A stretch of 46,515 nt of DNA, taken from an uncultured Methylococcus sp. (lineage in GTDB: Bacteria > Pseudomonadota > Gammaproteobacteria > Methylococcales > Methylococcaceae). Made by a program: the position numbers and the translations under genes. The notes beneath the pieces were generated by a model. The model did not search any database and had not been told where the DNA came from. It worked only from the letters and a program-made list of their open reading frames with translations. Where the stretch lies: NCBI GenBank assembly GCA_903835265.1, contig CAILMG010000073.1:1-46515 (forward strand), read 5' to 3'. Of the stretch, positions 28,831 to 37,512 are shown piece after piece; the first letter of the stretch is position 1, and each line of letters opens with the position of its first letter.

Positions 28831-28983
28831 TTACTCCCCGTGATCGCGCTCGGCCCGGATCGCAGCCAGCCTATTTTCTGAATCCCGATCAAGGATTCGA
28901 ACCGGCTGCATGACCGGCTGTGAGGCGATGCGGTCGATCAAAAGAAATACCACCAACATGACACTTAGAGAGATTAGTTCCAT
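28831..28983 (-). CDS. 50-residue single-span membrane protein at the end of the mtoX operon
   Basis: Not recognised. ATG 28983 has a GAGGG site 5-6 bases upstream; an ATG at 29016 in the same frame has none. The protein begins MELISLSVMLVVFLLIDRIA, a single N-terminal span, then about 30 polar residues ending RLAAIRAERDHGE. It lies 51 bases after the SCO-MauG fusion gene, on the same strand, and just before a strong terminator, so it is probably co-transcribed. The start pattern (ME, then a hydrophobic run, then Asp) is like the 26-residue peptide next door. A role as an accessory or anchoring peptide for the oxidase system is conjecture. Confidence 0.6.
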   Translation of the reverse strand: MELISLSVMLVVFLLIDRIASQPVMQPVRILDRDSENRLAAIRAERDHGE

Positions 28984-29034
28984 CTGGACCCTCACTGGTT
29001 GAGCGGCAAATGCCATAACGTCAGAGGGGCAGAA

Positions 29035-30951
29035 TCAATGAAAAGTTCCCGATGCGGGGCTGACCTTTCTAAGAGTCTGGCTATCCTCATCGCCAACCGG
29101 CGCACTCCAAGCATCTTCAACCAATAAAGGAACACGAGGACTGGTGAGCGTTTCAAGAAATAAAACCAGCGCCGCCCGTTCTTCAGGCGTCAGGCGAAGG
29201 GGTTTGATCAAGGGATCTAAGGCCTCATGTTGAACGCCGCCCGCCTGATAAAAATCGATGACCGACGGAAGGGTCGGAAGACTCCCATCATGCATGTAAG
29301 GAGCGGTCAGTGCGACGTTCCGAAGGGAAGGGGTTCGATAGGCCCACCGGTCCTTGGGATTCTGGGTCCATTCATAGCCGCCAAGATCAGAAGGTGGAGG
29401 GCCCGATACCGGTCCCAGGCGTTGAGTATTGATGAGAAACGTCACGCCAGGCGCCACCTGAACGGGGGTTTGATCCATGCCAAGGCCCATGCTGGCGCGA
29501 TAGCCAATCCCGGTATTGTGGAGCGCATCATCGGTCAAAAAGGCCACACGTTGGTTGATCAGGTGGCAGCCTGAGCATCCCGCCTGACCCTTAAAAAGAG
29601 CAAAGCCTCGTTGGGCCTCAAGACTAATGGCGCCTGCCTCGTGGCCAAAGTACCAGCGATCAAAAGGCGAATCACCCGCGACCAGGGTCCTCTCATACGC
29701 CGCCAAAGCCTCCCCTACCGTGCTCATATTCGCCGGCTGACCGCCAAAGGCCTTTTCAAAAAGGCCCCGGTAGTCAGGAAGATGCTGCAAGGCCCCCATG
29801 ACGGCGCCCACAGAAGGGTTACCCATCTCGTTTGGCGCTAAAAGAGGACCCCAGACCTGCTGTTCGAGGGCCGTCTCCCGCCCATCATGAAAGAGGATCG
29901 GCCAGTAGGCCGCATTCAGTAGGGTCGGCGCATTCCGGCGAACAGATCGTCCCTCAAGGCCCACCGCCGTCGCCTGCTCTTGACTGGTGAATCCCTGCTC
30001 GGGGATATGACACATCGCACAGGAGATGGTGTGATTCAGTGACAGACGACGGTCATAGAAGAGTTTCCGCCCCAGCGCAATCTTGTCCCGAGTCAAGGGC
30101 TGCTGTGCGGGCACGGGGACCTTCGGAAGCCCAAGCCCTGGGTTCCTTGCAAGAGAAAGAAGATCCTGAGGGTGCCCGCGCCGCTGACTTAAGGCGGCGG
30201 CATGGGTTTCATAATCCGCCGACTCATAGTGCTTCTTATCATCCCCCGCCGCCAAATGGGGAGATACCCCCAATGACGCCGATGGCACTTCCTTCGGGGC
30301 CTCTATCAGAAGCGTCTCAAGATCAGCCATCACTAAATCCGGATGGAGCGCTGACGTGCTATAGATATTCCGTATCGCTCCCTGGTCATCCAAGAGGAAT
30401 AGACGAAGGGCATGAGAAAATCGCTGCCCCTTCGGAGTCTGTTCAGCGTCCAAGGACTGCCCATAGGCCTTCAAAATGGGCTCAAGGTCTGTCTTCGAAG
30501 CGGTGGTCAAAAAATGCCAGTCGGATGCCGCTGCGTTCAACGACTCACCAAAACGCGCCATGACCGCCGGCGTGTCTTTGTCAGGATCAAAACTGAGTGT
30601 CACCAGTCTGACGCGGGCCTTGAGGGCTGGACGCTTCAAAAGGGCCGCCTGAACTTGATGCAGAACCATCGTCGCCATCGGGCAACCTCCGGCGTCATCA
30701 CAGCTGGTATAGATAAAGCTCAAAAGGACCACCCGACCCTTGATCAGGGAAGAGAGCGAGGTGGCCGAACCATTGGATTCAAGGACTCGACCATCGGCAG
30801 CGGGCCCCATCACCGGCAAACGATAGGAACCTGCGGCCGGCGCGGCATAGGGGAGAGGGGAGCTCAAAGCTGCCCCTTCTGAGGGATCGGCGGCACTCGC
30901 CGAAAGCCCCCAAAGAAGAGGCAGGAACCGAAAAAAACCTTTGAGGCTCAA
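29035..30951 (-). CDS. SCO/SenC copper-chaperone domain fused to di-heme MauG/cytochrome c peroxidase
   Basis: A 638-residue exported protein (signal peptide ~1-21, ending SASA). Residues ~45-215 are a SCO/SenC thioredoxin-like domain with copper-ligand candidates Cys84 and Cys90 (YTSCDDAGGCPMA, five residues between them instead of the usual three) and His180 (RFSHALRLFLLD). Residues ~280-615 are a di-heme peroxidase of the MauG/CcpA family, with heme motifs CAMCH (311-315) and CSGCH (459-463) and the APYMHDGSLPTL segment. It starts at TTG overlapping the mtoX stop (TTGA). In known mtoX loci SCO and MauG proteins are encoded separately and are thought to mature MtoX. The frame is open through the join, so this is a true fusion in this sequence. 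Confidence 0.9.
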   Translation of the reverse strand: MSLKGFFRFLPLLWGLSASAADPSEGAALSSPLPYAAPAAGSYRLPVMGPAADGRVLESNGSATSLSSLIKGRVVLLSFIYTSCDDAGGCPMATMVLHQVQAALLKRPALKARVRLVTLSFDPDKDTPAVMARFGESLNAAASDWHFLTTASKTDLEPILKAYGQSLDAEQTPKGQRFSHALRLFLLDDQGAIRNIYSTSALHPDLVMADLETLLIEAPKEVPSASLGVSPHLAAGDDKKHYESADYETHAAALSQRRGHPQDLLSLARNPGLGLPKVPVPAQQPLTRDKIALGRKLFYDRRLSLNHTISCAMCHIPEQGFTSQEQATAVGLEGRSVRRNAPTLLNAAYWPILFHDGRETALEQQVWGPLLAPNEMGNPSVGAVMGALQHLPDYRGLFEKAFGGQPANMSTVGEALAAYERTLVAGDSPFDRWYFGHEAGAISLEAQRGFALFKGQAGCSGCHLINQRVAFLTDDALHNTGIGYRASMGLGMDQTPVQVAPGVTFLINTQRLGPVSGPPPSDLGGYEWTQNPKDRWAYRTPSLRNVALTAPYMHDGSLPTLPSVIDFYQAGGVQHEALDPLIKPLRLTPEERAALVLFLETLTSPRVPLLVEDAWSAPVGDEDSQTLRKVSPASGTFH

Positions 30952-32330
30952 GGTGATTTAGCGAGCGGCTCAACTTGAGGGCTTGCCGCTAGACCCGAAT
31001 AAAGGGCATGGGCACCAAAACGCATTTGGTGAGGCCGGCCGAGCTTCTCTGCGGTAAAGTCGATACTGAACACCGGCTTGAGTTCCTTGCCATTCCATTC
31101 GTAAAGCTTCAGAAACTGTTCATTGTCGGTGCCCTTCTTATCCCAGTTGGCGAGCAGCGAGGACGTGAAATAAAGGCGCTTGCCATCCCAACTCGAGGAC
31201 ACCATGTTGAGCTGGGCACCGATATGTTTCTGGTAAATTTCAACGGGCTTTTCAGGATGCGAGATATCAAAGGCGTGGGTATTCCCGTCCATGAAGGTAT
31301 TCACCCACAAGAGCTTATCATCACTGGAAATCGAGAGATCCACCGGAAGCGGGATCAATTTTGGATCCCCAATATCGGCCACATCCTTAGCCTGCCATTC
31401 GCCTTTGGCATCCTCCTGAATCAACCAGATCTTCGACGTCAGGGCTGTTGAGGTAAAACAGTAAGGATGGGCATCACCCAAGGCGCAACGAATTTCAAGG
31501 GGCGCTCCTGGCACATCAAAGACCTTCTTGGGCTTTCGGGTGTGAAGATCCCACGTCACTATGGTGTTGCCAAAATGCTTCATGGCCTCCGGGTCCTTCA
31601 GCATCTTGCCAAAATCCATCATGTAGTTGTTCCATCCCGTAAAGGAGGAGGTCACCAGGAGGTTCTTGCTCGGTAGCGCCCGAACATCGTAGTTATAGCC
31701 ATCGGCATACTTACCCGTTTTGACGGCGCCCCGGAGGTCGCTGTCCGTCGGCATCCAATGCGTTGCCACGAATTCACCCTCATTGGTGTACTCCACCATG
31801 GCCGTCCTGCCGCCATGATCTTTATTATTCGATAGCCCGGTGATCAGCATACGGCCAGGTAAGGCATAGAGGGAATGGGGTCCGACGACGCCACCGCTGC
31901 GGGCGACAAAATCAGTGATGGTCTTTACGAGCTTCGGCTTTAAGGGGTCCGCCTTCACGTCAAAAACAAAAATCTTGCTGGTATCAAGCCCTGAAGCCCA
32001 GAGATACTGGCGATCATCGGTAAAATCAGAGTGATGCGCTTCATTGCGGCCACCGACCGACACGGCATGAATCACCTTGCCAAATCGTTCAGATTTCGGG
32101 TTAACATCGACGGTGACCAGTTTGTCCTGCTCATCGCCAACCCCTTCGGTACCGAGGGTCCAGACATAGAGGACGTCTTCTTGTCCTGTTATCTTCTTCA
32201 TGTAGGGTGATGCGCAGGTTTCATCCGCCATCAAAGGCGATGACACAAAACCCCCAACCGCCAGCAGCACCATCAGTAGCTTGACGGTCTTCAAGGGTTT
32301 GTCGTTTGATCGATGGAAACGCTTCAACAT
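30948..32330 (-). CDS. mtoX: Exported SBP56-family protein, probable methanethiol oxidase
   Basis: SBP56/selenium-binding family; bacterial members such as MtoX of Hyphomicrobium are copper-dependent periplasmic enzymes that oxidise methanethiol to formaldehyde, H2S and H2O2. The 460 residues carry a signal peptide (VKLLMVLLAVGGFVSSPLMA). SBP56 landmarks follow: AHHSDFTDDRQYLWASGLD, VGPHSLYALPGRMLITGLS, GYNYDVRALPSKNLLVTSS, PLEIRCALGD and WDGKRLYFTSSLLANWD. The His residues that ligate metal in the family are kept. The GGAGAGGAG ribosome site is very strong. The SCO-MauG fusion gene downstream supports the methanethiol oxidase reading. Confidence 0.88.
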   Translation of the reverse strand: MLKRFHRSNDKPLKTVKLLMVLLAVGGFVSSPLMADETCASPYMKKITGQEDVLYVWTLGTEGVGDEQDKLVTVDVNPKSERFGKVIHAVSVGGRNEAHHSDFTDDRQYLWASGLDTSKIFVFDVKADPLKPKLVKTITDFVARSGGVVGPHSLYALPGRMLITGLSNNKDHGGRTAMVEYTNEGEFVATHWMPTDSDLRGAVKTGKYADGYNYDVRALPSKNLLVTSSFTGWNNYMMDFGKMLKDPEAMKHFGNTIVTWDLHTRKPKKVFDVPGAPLEIRCALGDAHPYCFTSTALTSKIWLIQEDAKGEWQAKDVADIGDPKLIPLPVDLSISSDDKLLWVNTFMDGNTHAFDISHPEKPVEIYQKHIGAQLNMVSSSWDGKRLYFTSSLLANWDKKGTDNEQFLKLYEWNGKELKPVFSIDFTAEKLGRPHQMRFGAHALYSGLAASPQVEPLAKSP

Positions 32331-32378
32331 GGCTCCTCTCCTGGTGAATCATTCGTTATTGTTATCGCTTTTCATAAG

Positions 32379-32390
32379 GTCCCAAGGGAC
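32379..32390. promoter_or_regulatory. Inverted repeat upstream of mtoX
   Basis: GTCCC-AA-GGGAC lies about 50 bases before the mtoX ATG. On the minus strand its TTGGGA part, with AACAAT 17 bases later, could be a weak promoter, so the repeat might be an operator. The rest of the 228-base gap to the SemiSWEET gene shows only an unconvincing His-rich frame. Confidence 0.3.
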
Positions 32391-32558
32391 TATCCCCCTA
32401 GAGTGTAATCATGAACAACCTGTGGCACCATCCACCTTGGCGTGATGAGGACCCAAATTCAGCACCCGGCCACGTCGCCCGAGGCGACAATGCCCCTAAA
32501 AAAATAGTACGCCACAAAAAAATGTCCCCCGATCACGCATCCAAACTTCGAGGCCCTC

Positions 32559-32831
32559 ATGATCACGAATGACCTGATCGGGAGCATCGCCGGCACCCTC
32601 ACGACCATCGCTTTTTTGCCTCAGGTCCTTAAAACCTATCGCTCGCGTTCTGCGAAGGATATTTCCCTGGTGATGTTTCTGCTGTTTAGCCTCGGCGTCT
32701 TCCTTTGGCTTCTCTATGGCCTCAGTCTGCAGTCGATGCCGATCGTCGTCTCCAACGGCATCACCTTAGTGCTCTCTCTCAGCATCCTGGCGATGAAGTT
32801 CTGGTTTGGAAGGAAGGCCAAGGGGACATGA
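32559..32831 (+). CDS. SemiSWEET (PQ-loop / MtN3) sugar transporter
   Basis: A 90-residue three-span protein that would work as a homodimer to move sugars. The PQ-loop motif is TIAFLPQVLKTYRSRSAKDI. The following spans (FLLFSLGVFLWLLYGLSLQS, then ITLVLSLSILAMKFW) are typical. A GAGG site lies 6 bases before the ATG. The stop overlaps the next gene's ATG (ATGA). The substrate is not readable. Confidence 0.9.
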   Translation: MITNDLIGSIAGTLTTIAFLPQVLKTYRSRSAKDISLVMFLLFSLGVFLWLLYGLSLQSMPIVVSNGITLVLSLSILAMKFWFGRKAKGT

Positions 32832-33571
32832 CAACGCCTTCAAGGAAGACCCTTGGGGTTTTGGGGGAGGCTTCAGCCTGGCTTCGAATTGGGTGGGTAA
32901 TCGGTTGCCTGATGGGACCTGCCGACGTCTTTGGAGGACCTCGGCCAGATGCCATTGAACAGGCCTCAAGGCGGCTTCAATCAGAGTGGTCCGAAGTGTT
33001 TTACCTCGCCCCACGTCAAACCAAGACGGCACGCTATCAGGATCTTTTGACGCGGACTCAAAGCCTCAAGGCTAAGAACCCTGATCGCGCTGAGCCATTG
33101 ATTGTCGAAGCGATCATTCTTTGCACCTACAGCGCATCGGCCTTAGGGCTTGATACCATCGAGCTCCTAGAAACCTCCCGCGATCTTCTAAAGAAGGCCA
33201 TTGCTATGGATCCTTTGGCCCTCGAAGGGGCCGCCTATGTCACCCTTGGGAACCTTTACCGCAGACTCCCAGGCTGGCCTCTCCTCTATGGCGACAAGAA
33301 GATGGCAAGAGACTATTTCGAATCAGGGGTCAGAAGGTATCCCGAAGGCATTGACACCAATTTTTTTTATGGCGACTTTCTCCTTGAGGAAGGCGAAGGA
33401 CTGAAGGCAATTCCCTATCTTGAGAAAGCGGAGCGAGCACCTATTCGGCCGACCCTTAAAGTCTCAGATACCCGCCTCAAGGAAGAACTGAAGACAATCT
33501 TGAAGGATGCCCGGAGCGGGACGACCACCCGATCCGATTTCTTTGGTCTGTTTACGCCGTCCTTTCACTAA
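32828..33571 (+). CDS. TPR-containing exported protein of unknown function
   Basis: ATG 32828 overlaps the SemiSWEET stop and gives 247 residues; the longer frame from 32705 runs inside SemiSWEET. The N-terminus may be a signal peptide (LRIGWVIGCLMGPADVFGG). Helical TPR-like repeats follow, for example AAYVTLGNLYRRLPGWPLLY and TNFFYGDFLLEEGEGLKAIP. The arrangement resembles TRAP-transporter-associated TatT-like TPR proteins, but I cannot assign a function. The gene ends 6 bases before glnE. Confidence 0.75.
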   Translation: MTTPSRKTLGVLGEASAWLRIGWVIGCLMGPADVFGGPRPDAIEQASRRLQSEWSEVFYLAPRQTKTARYQDLLTRTQSLKAKNPDRAEPLIVEAIILCTYSASALGLDTIELLETSRDLLKKAIAMDPLALEGAAYVTLGNLYRRLPGWPLLYGDKKMARDYFESGVRRYPEGIDTNFFYGDFLLEEGEGLKAIPYLEKAERAPIRPTLKVSDTRLKEELKTILKDARSGTTTRSDFFGLFTPSFH

Positions 33572-33577
33572 AGGGAT

Positions 33578-36430
33578 ATGGCTCAAGTCGCCCACCCAGA
33601 ACCGATGCCGCCCCTTTCAGACGCCTTAAAATCGCTGATGGAAGGACGCTGGCAACGCTTTGTGGAACACGCCGGGAACGACCGGATTGCGACCCTTGAA
33701 GAGCCCCTGAGGACCTCTGCCAAAAAGGTCTTGGGATTCAGCCCCTTTATTGCCGAGCAGTGCACCCGAAGACCCGATCTCCTTTTTGGTCTCATGGCGA
33801 GTGGCCGACTGTTGAGAGCCTCTCACGAGTTTGAATGCGCGGGTTTACTGTCATCGGCCTTATCAGGCGCCACCGATGAAACCAGCCTGATGGCTGCTCT
33901 TCGATCCTTCAGAAACCAGGAGATGGTGAGGATCGCCTGGCGTGACATCATGAACGGGTCTTCTCTTCAAGAAACCCTGAGTGACCTCACAACCCTCGCC
34001 GAGGAGATCGTCAGTCAGTCCCTCGATCAACTCTTTAGCTTTGCCGTCGAACGTTTCGGCACCCCCTTGAATGAGCGCGGCGAGCCGCAGAACCTCATCG
34101 TCCTTGGGATGGGAAAACTCGGCGCCTTTGAACTCAATTTTTCCTCCGACATCGATCTCATCTTTGCCTTTCGCTGCAATGGATCGCTCAATGACCGAAA
34201 GGAAACCAGCTATGGAGAGTTTTACACCCGACTCGCACAACGCCTCGTCAAGGTGCTGGATGCCCCTACGGAAGACGGCTTTGTCTTCAGAGTCGATACG
34301 CGCCTCAGGCCCTTTGGCGATTCAGGACCCTTGGTCATGAGCTTTGAAGCCTTAGAGGCCTACTACCAAAGTCAGGCCCGGGAGTGGGAGCGTTATGCGA
34401 TGGTCAAGGCCAGAACCATTGCCGGCGATCTTCAAGGAGGACGTGACCTTGAAGCGTTCCTTAAACCGTTTGTCTACCGCCGCTATTTGGATTTTCGAGC
34501 GCTGGGAGAGCTCCGGGACATCAAGCACAAAATCAGCCAGGAACTTCGCCGAAAGGACCTGAAAGACAACATCAAACTAGGGCCGGGAGGGATTCGCGAA
34601 ATCGAATTCATCGCACAGGCCTTTCAATTGATCCGCGGCGGCCAAGTCAAGATCCTCCAGCAGCGGGAGGTCCAGAAGGTTCTGCCGGCACTGAGCGCTC
34701 TGGGCCTTCTCAGCCAGGACGTCGTCGACACCCTGATGAGCGCCTATAGGACTCTTCGGCGAGTCGAAAATCGGCTGCAACAACGCGCCGACGAACAAAC
34801 CCATGACCTCCCCATGGATGAGATCGCACGGGAAGCCTTGGCGGCCATCCTTGGTCACCCAAACTTTGAGACCTTCAAACGGTCATTGGATGCCACTCGA
34901 GAGGCGGTCCACAGTATTTTTAGGGAGGTCATTGGGGAGACCGATGAGCCCTATAGCCCTGATCTTCTGGGGGCCCTTAAGGACGATCTCACCCCATCGC
35001 TCCTCGCGTTGGGCTTTCAGCATCCCGAAGCTGTCGCTGGACTCCTTGAGTCCTTTGGACACCGACCGATCATTGAGAAACTCTTGCCTGGCGGCCAAAA
35101 GGAACTTCGGCGCTTGTTACCACAACTCCTCAAGGTCGTAGCCCTCACCCCTCATCCCGAAGCGACCCTTGAAGGGGTCTTCGAAGTGATTGAGGCGATC
35201 GCCAGCCGGACCGTTTATCTGAGTCTCCTCGCTGAAAATCGGCTGGCACGCCATCATCTGGTGCAGCTAGTGGCCGCCAGCTCCTGGATCAGCAGGGCCA
35301 TCGCTCGACATCCTTTCCTGCTCGATGAATTGCTCGATCCAAGGACCTTCCAAAAACCATTGACGCCTGAAGAGCTCAAGCAGGATCTCGACCGAAGAAT
35401 GGAGGAGATTGACCCTCAAGACATCGAGGCGCTGATGCGGGTGCTTCGGGAATTTAAGCAAGCGAATGTCCTTCGGGTCGCCGCCGCGGATCTTTTTGAC
35501 CTCCTACCCCTGATGGCGGTCAGCGATGACTTAACCTTTATCGCGGAAACCCTTCTAAAGCGTTGCCTCGCTGAAGCCTTTGACAGCACGGTGCATCAGT
35601 ACGGTTTACCGATGGGTGCCACGACGATGCTCGATGCCGGCTTCGGTATCATTGCCTACGGCAAGCTGGGTGGCCTTGAACTAGGCTATGGCTCTGATCT
35701 CGATCTCGTCTTTCTCTATCAGGGCGATGGGCTGTCGATGACCCAAGGCGAAAATCCCAAGAGCCTCGCCGAATTTTTTGCCCGGTTAGCGAAACGCATC
35801 ATTCATTTAGTTTCCACCAATACCCCATCAGGGATCCTCTATGAGACCGATTTGAGGCTCCGCCCCTCAGGCAACTCAGGCCTTCTGGTGAGCCGCCTTG
35901 AAGCCTTCGAGAACTATCAGATGGAAACCGCCTGGACCTGGGAACAGCAAGCCTTGGTCAAAGCACGCTTCATCAGTGGCGACCCTTCGGTGAAAGACGC
36001 CTTCGAGCGCATTCGGCAAACATCCTTAAGGCGCCCAAGGCCAATCAATGCCCTGAAGGAGGACATCAGAACGATGCGGGAAAAAATGCGGGCCTCTCTC
36101 AGTCCCCATGATCCCCTGCTGTTTCATTTAAAGCACGATGTCGGCGGTATCGTGGATATCGAGTTTCTTGTACAATTTGGGGTTCTATCAAAGGCCCACT
36201 TGGATCCGGATCTGACCGAGTGGACGGATGTAGTCCGCCTTCTGGAACGTCTCGCGGCATCAGGATTCCTGAACCAGGACGACGCTCATTTCCTGAAGGA
36301 GACTTACTGCACCTACCGTCGTCGCGCGCATCGCTTGGCGCTAGAGGATGTGCCCACCTCCGTCCCGGCAACCGAATACAGCGCGCTTCGCGCTCAGGTC
36401 GCGGACCTTTGGCAAACCCTGATCGGCTAG
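33578..36430 (+). CDS. glnE: Glutamine synthetase adenylyltransferase / adenylyl-removing enzyme
   Basis: GlnE switches glutamine synthetase off and on by adding or removing AMP, under control of PII. The 950 residues carry two nucleotidyltransferase domains. The adenylyl-removing half has GMGKLGAFELNFSSDIDLIF near residue 177. The adenylylating half has AYGKLGGLELGYGSDLDLVF near residue 692. Neither metal-binding Asp pair is lost, so both activities should be present. The PII-binding linker lies between. The glnE-ilvE order is common in gammaproteobacteria. Confidence 0.97.
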   Translation: MAQVAHPEPMPPLSDALKSLMEGRWQRFVEHAGNDRIATLEEPLRTSAKKVLGFSPFIAEQCTRRPDLLFGLMASGRLLRASHEFECAGLLSSALSGATDETSLMAALRSFRNQEMVRIAWRDIMNGSSLQETLSDLTTLAEEIVSQSLDQLFSFAVERFGTPLNERGEPQNLIVLGMGKLGAFELNFSSDIDLIFAFRCNGSLNDRKETSYGEFYTRLAQRLVKVLDAPTEDGFVFRVDTRLRPFGDSGPLVMSFEALEAYYQSQAREWERYAMVKARTIAGDLQGGRDLEAFLKPFVYRRYLDFRALGELRDIKHKISQELRRKDLKDNIKLGPGGIREIEFIAQAFQLIRGGQVKILQQREVQKVLPALSALGLLSQDVVDTLMSAYRTLRRVENRLQQRADEQTHDLPMDEIAREALAAILGHPNFETFKRSLDATREAVHSIFREVIGETDEPYSPDLLGALKDDLTPSLLALGFQHPEAVAGLLESFGHRPIIEKLLPGGQKELRRLLPQLLKVVALTPHPEATLEGVFEVIEAIASRTVYLSLLAENRLARHHLVQLVAASSWISRAIARHPFLLDELLDPRTFQKPLTPEELKQDLDRRMEEIDPQDIEALMRVLREFKQANVLRVAAADLFDLLPLMAVSDDLTFIAETLLKRCLAEAFDSTVHQYGLPMGATTMLDAGFGIIAYGKLGGLELGYGSDLDLVFLYQGDGLSMTQGENPKSLAEFFARLAKRIIHLVSTNTPSGILYETDLRLRPSGNSGLLVSRLEAFENYQMETAWTWEQQALVKARFISGDPSVKDAFERIRQTSLRRPRPINALKEDIRTMREKMRASLSPHDPLLFHLKHDVGGIVDIEFLVQFGVLSKAHLDPDLTEWTDVVRLLERLAASGFLNQDDAHFLKETYCTYRRRAHRLALEDVPTSVPATEYSALRAQVADLWQTLIG

Positions 36431-36508
36431 CCCCTCATGGAATCTTGCTGTCCTTCTATAGCGAAGGCCCAAGAAACCTTGGCCACAATCTGAATTCGGA
36501 GAACGATT

Positions 36509-37447
36509 ATGTCGATGGACGACAAAGACGGCGTCATCTGGCTTGACGGTGAATGGCTGCCCTGGCGCGAGGCCAAGGTGCATGTCCTGACCCACACACT
36601 TCACTATGGCTGTGGGGTTTTCGAGGGTCTCAGGGCTTACCAGACCGCCAAGGGGCCCGCCATTTTTCGCTTGAGGGACCACACGGATCGTTTGTTTCGT
36701 TCCGCCCACATCATGAAAATGGAGATTCCATTCGACAAGGACACATTGGACCAGGCGCATTGCGAAGCGATCAGCCGGAACCAGCTGAAGAGCGCTTATA
36801 TCCGCCCGATGGCCTTTTTTGGTGCCGAAGCGATGGGGCTTCATGCAAAGGGCATCAAGACTCACGTCATGATCGCCGCCTGGGAATGGGGCAGCTATCT
36901 CGGTGAAGAGAATATGGCCCGAGGCATCAAAGTCAGAACTTCTTCTTACACCCGAAATCATGTCAACAGCCAGATGTGTAAGGCCAAGGCCAACGGCAAT
37001 TACGTCAATTCGATTTTAGCGGTCCGTGAGGCCGTCGAATGCGGTTGTGATGAAGCCCTGCTATTGGACCATGAAGGCTACGTGGCTGAAGGCAGTGGTG
37101 AAAACATCTTCATCGTCCGTAAAGGCAAACTCTATACCCCGGACCTGACCAGCGCGCTGGAAGGGATCACCCGAGAAACGATCTTCACCATGGCCCATGA
37201 ACAGGGTCTTGAGGTCATCGAAAAGCGCATTACCCGGGATGAAGTCTATGTCGCCGATGAGGCGTTCTTCACCGGCTCGGCGGCGGAAGTGACCCCCATC
37301 CGAGAGCTGGATGGACGAAAGATCGGAGCCGGTGGTCGAGGCCCTGTCACCGAGAAGCTCCAGAGCCTCTACTTCGATTATGTCTACGGCCGACGGGATG
37401 ACCACGCCGAGTGGCTCACCTTGACCCATGGATCGAGCACCTCGTGA
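36509..37447 (+). CDS. ilvE: Branched-chain amino acid aminotransferase
   Basis: Class IV PLP aminotransferase for the last step of valine, leucine and isoleucine synthesis. The 312 residues include HTLHYGCGVFEGLRAY, the PLP-lysine region CKAKANGNYVNSIL (around residues 156-158), and EGSGENIFIV. The C-terminal FFTGSAAEVTPIREL is family-typical. A GGAGAACG ribosome site precedes the ATG. The second in-frame ATG at 36515 is also possible. Confidence 0.96.
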   Translation: MSMDDKDGVIWLDGEWLPWREAKVHVLTHTLHYGCGVFEGLRAYQTAKGPAIFRLRDHTDRLFRSAHIMKMEIPFDKDTLDQAHCEAISRNQLKSAYIRPMAFFGAEAMGLHAKGIKTHVMIAAWEWGSYLGEENMARGIKVRTSSYTRNHVNSQMCKAKANGNYVNSILAVREAVECGCDEALLLDHEGYVAEGSGENIFIVRKGKLYTPDLTSALEGITRETIFTMAHEQGLEVIEKRITRDEVYVADEAFFTGSAAEVTPIRELDGRKIGAGGRGPVTEKLQSLYFDYVYGRRDDHAEWLTLTHGSSTS

Positions 37448-37512
37448 CGAACCCTGGGGGATTCCGCTAAGCTTGGAACCTGATGTGGTTGTTTTTATTT
37501 GGAGCTCACCCC

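Noticed and set aside
32411-32572. 53-codon His-rich plus-strand frame ahead of SemiSWEET
   Set aside because: No ribosome site, no hydrophobic or folded segment, and it overlaps the SemiSWEET start; probably chance, though His-rich.
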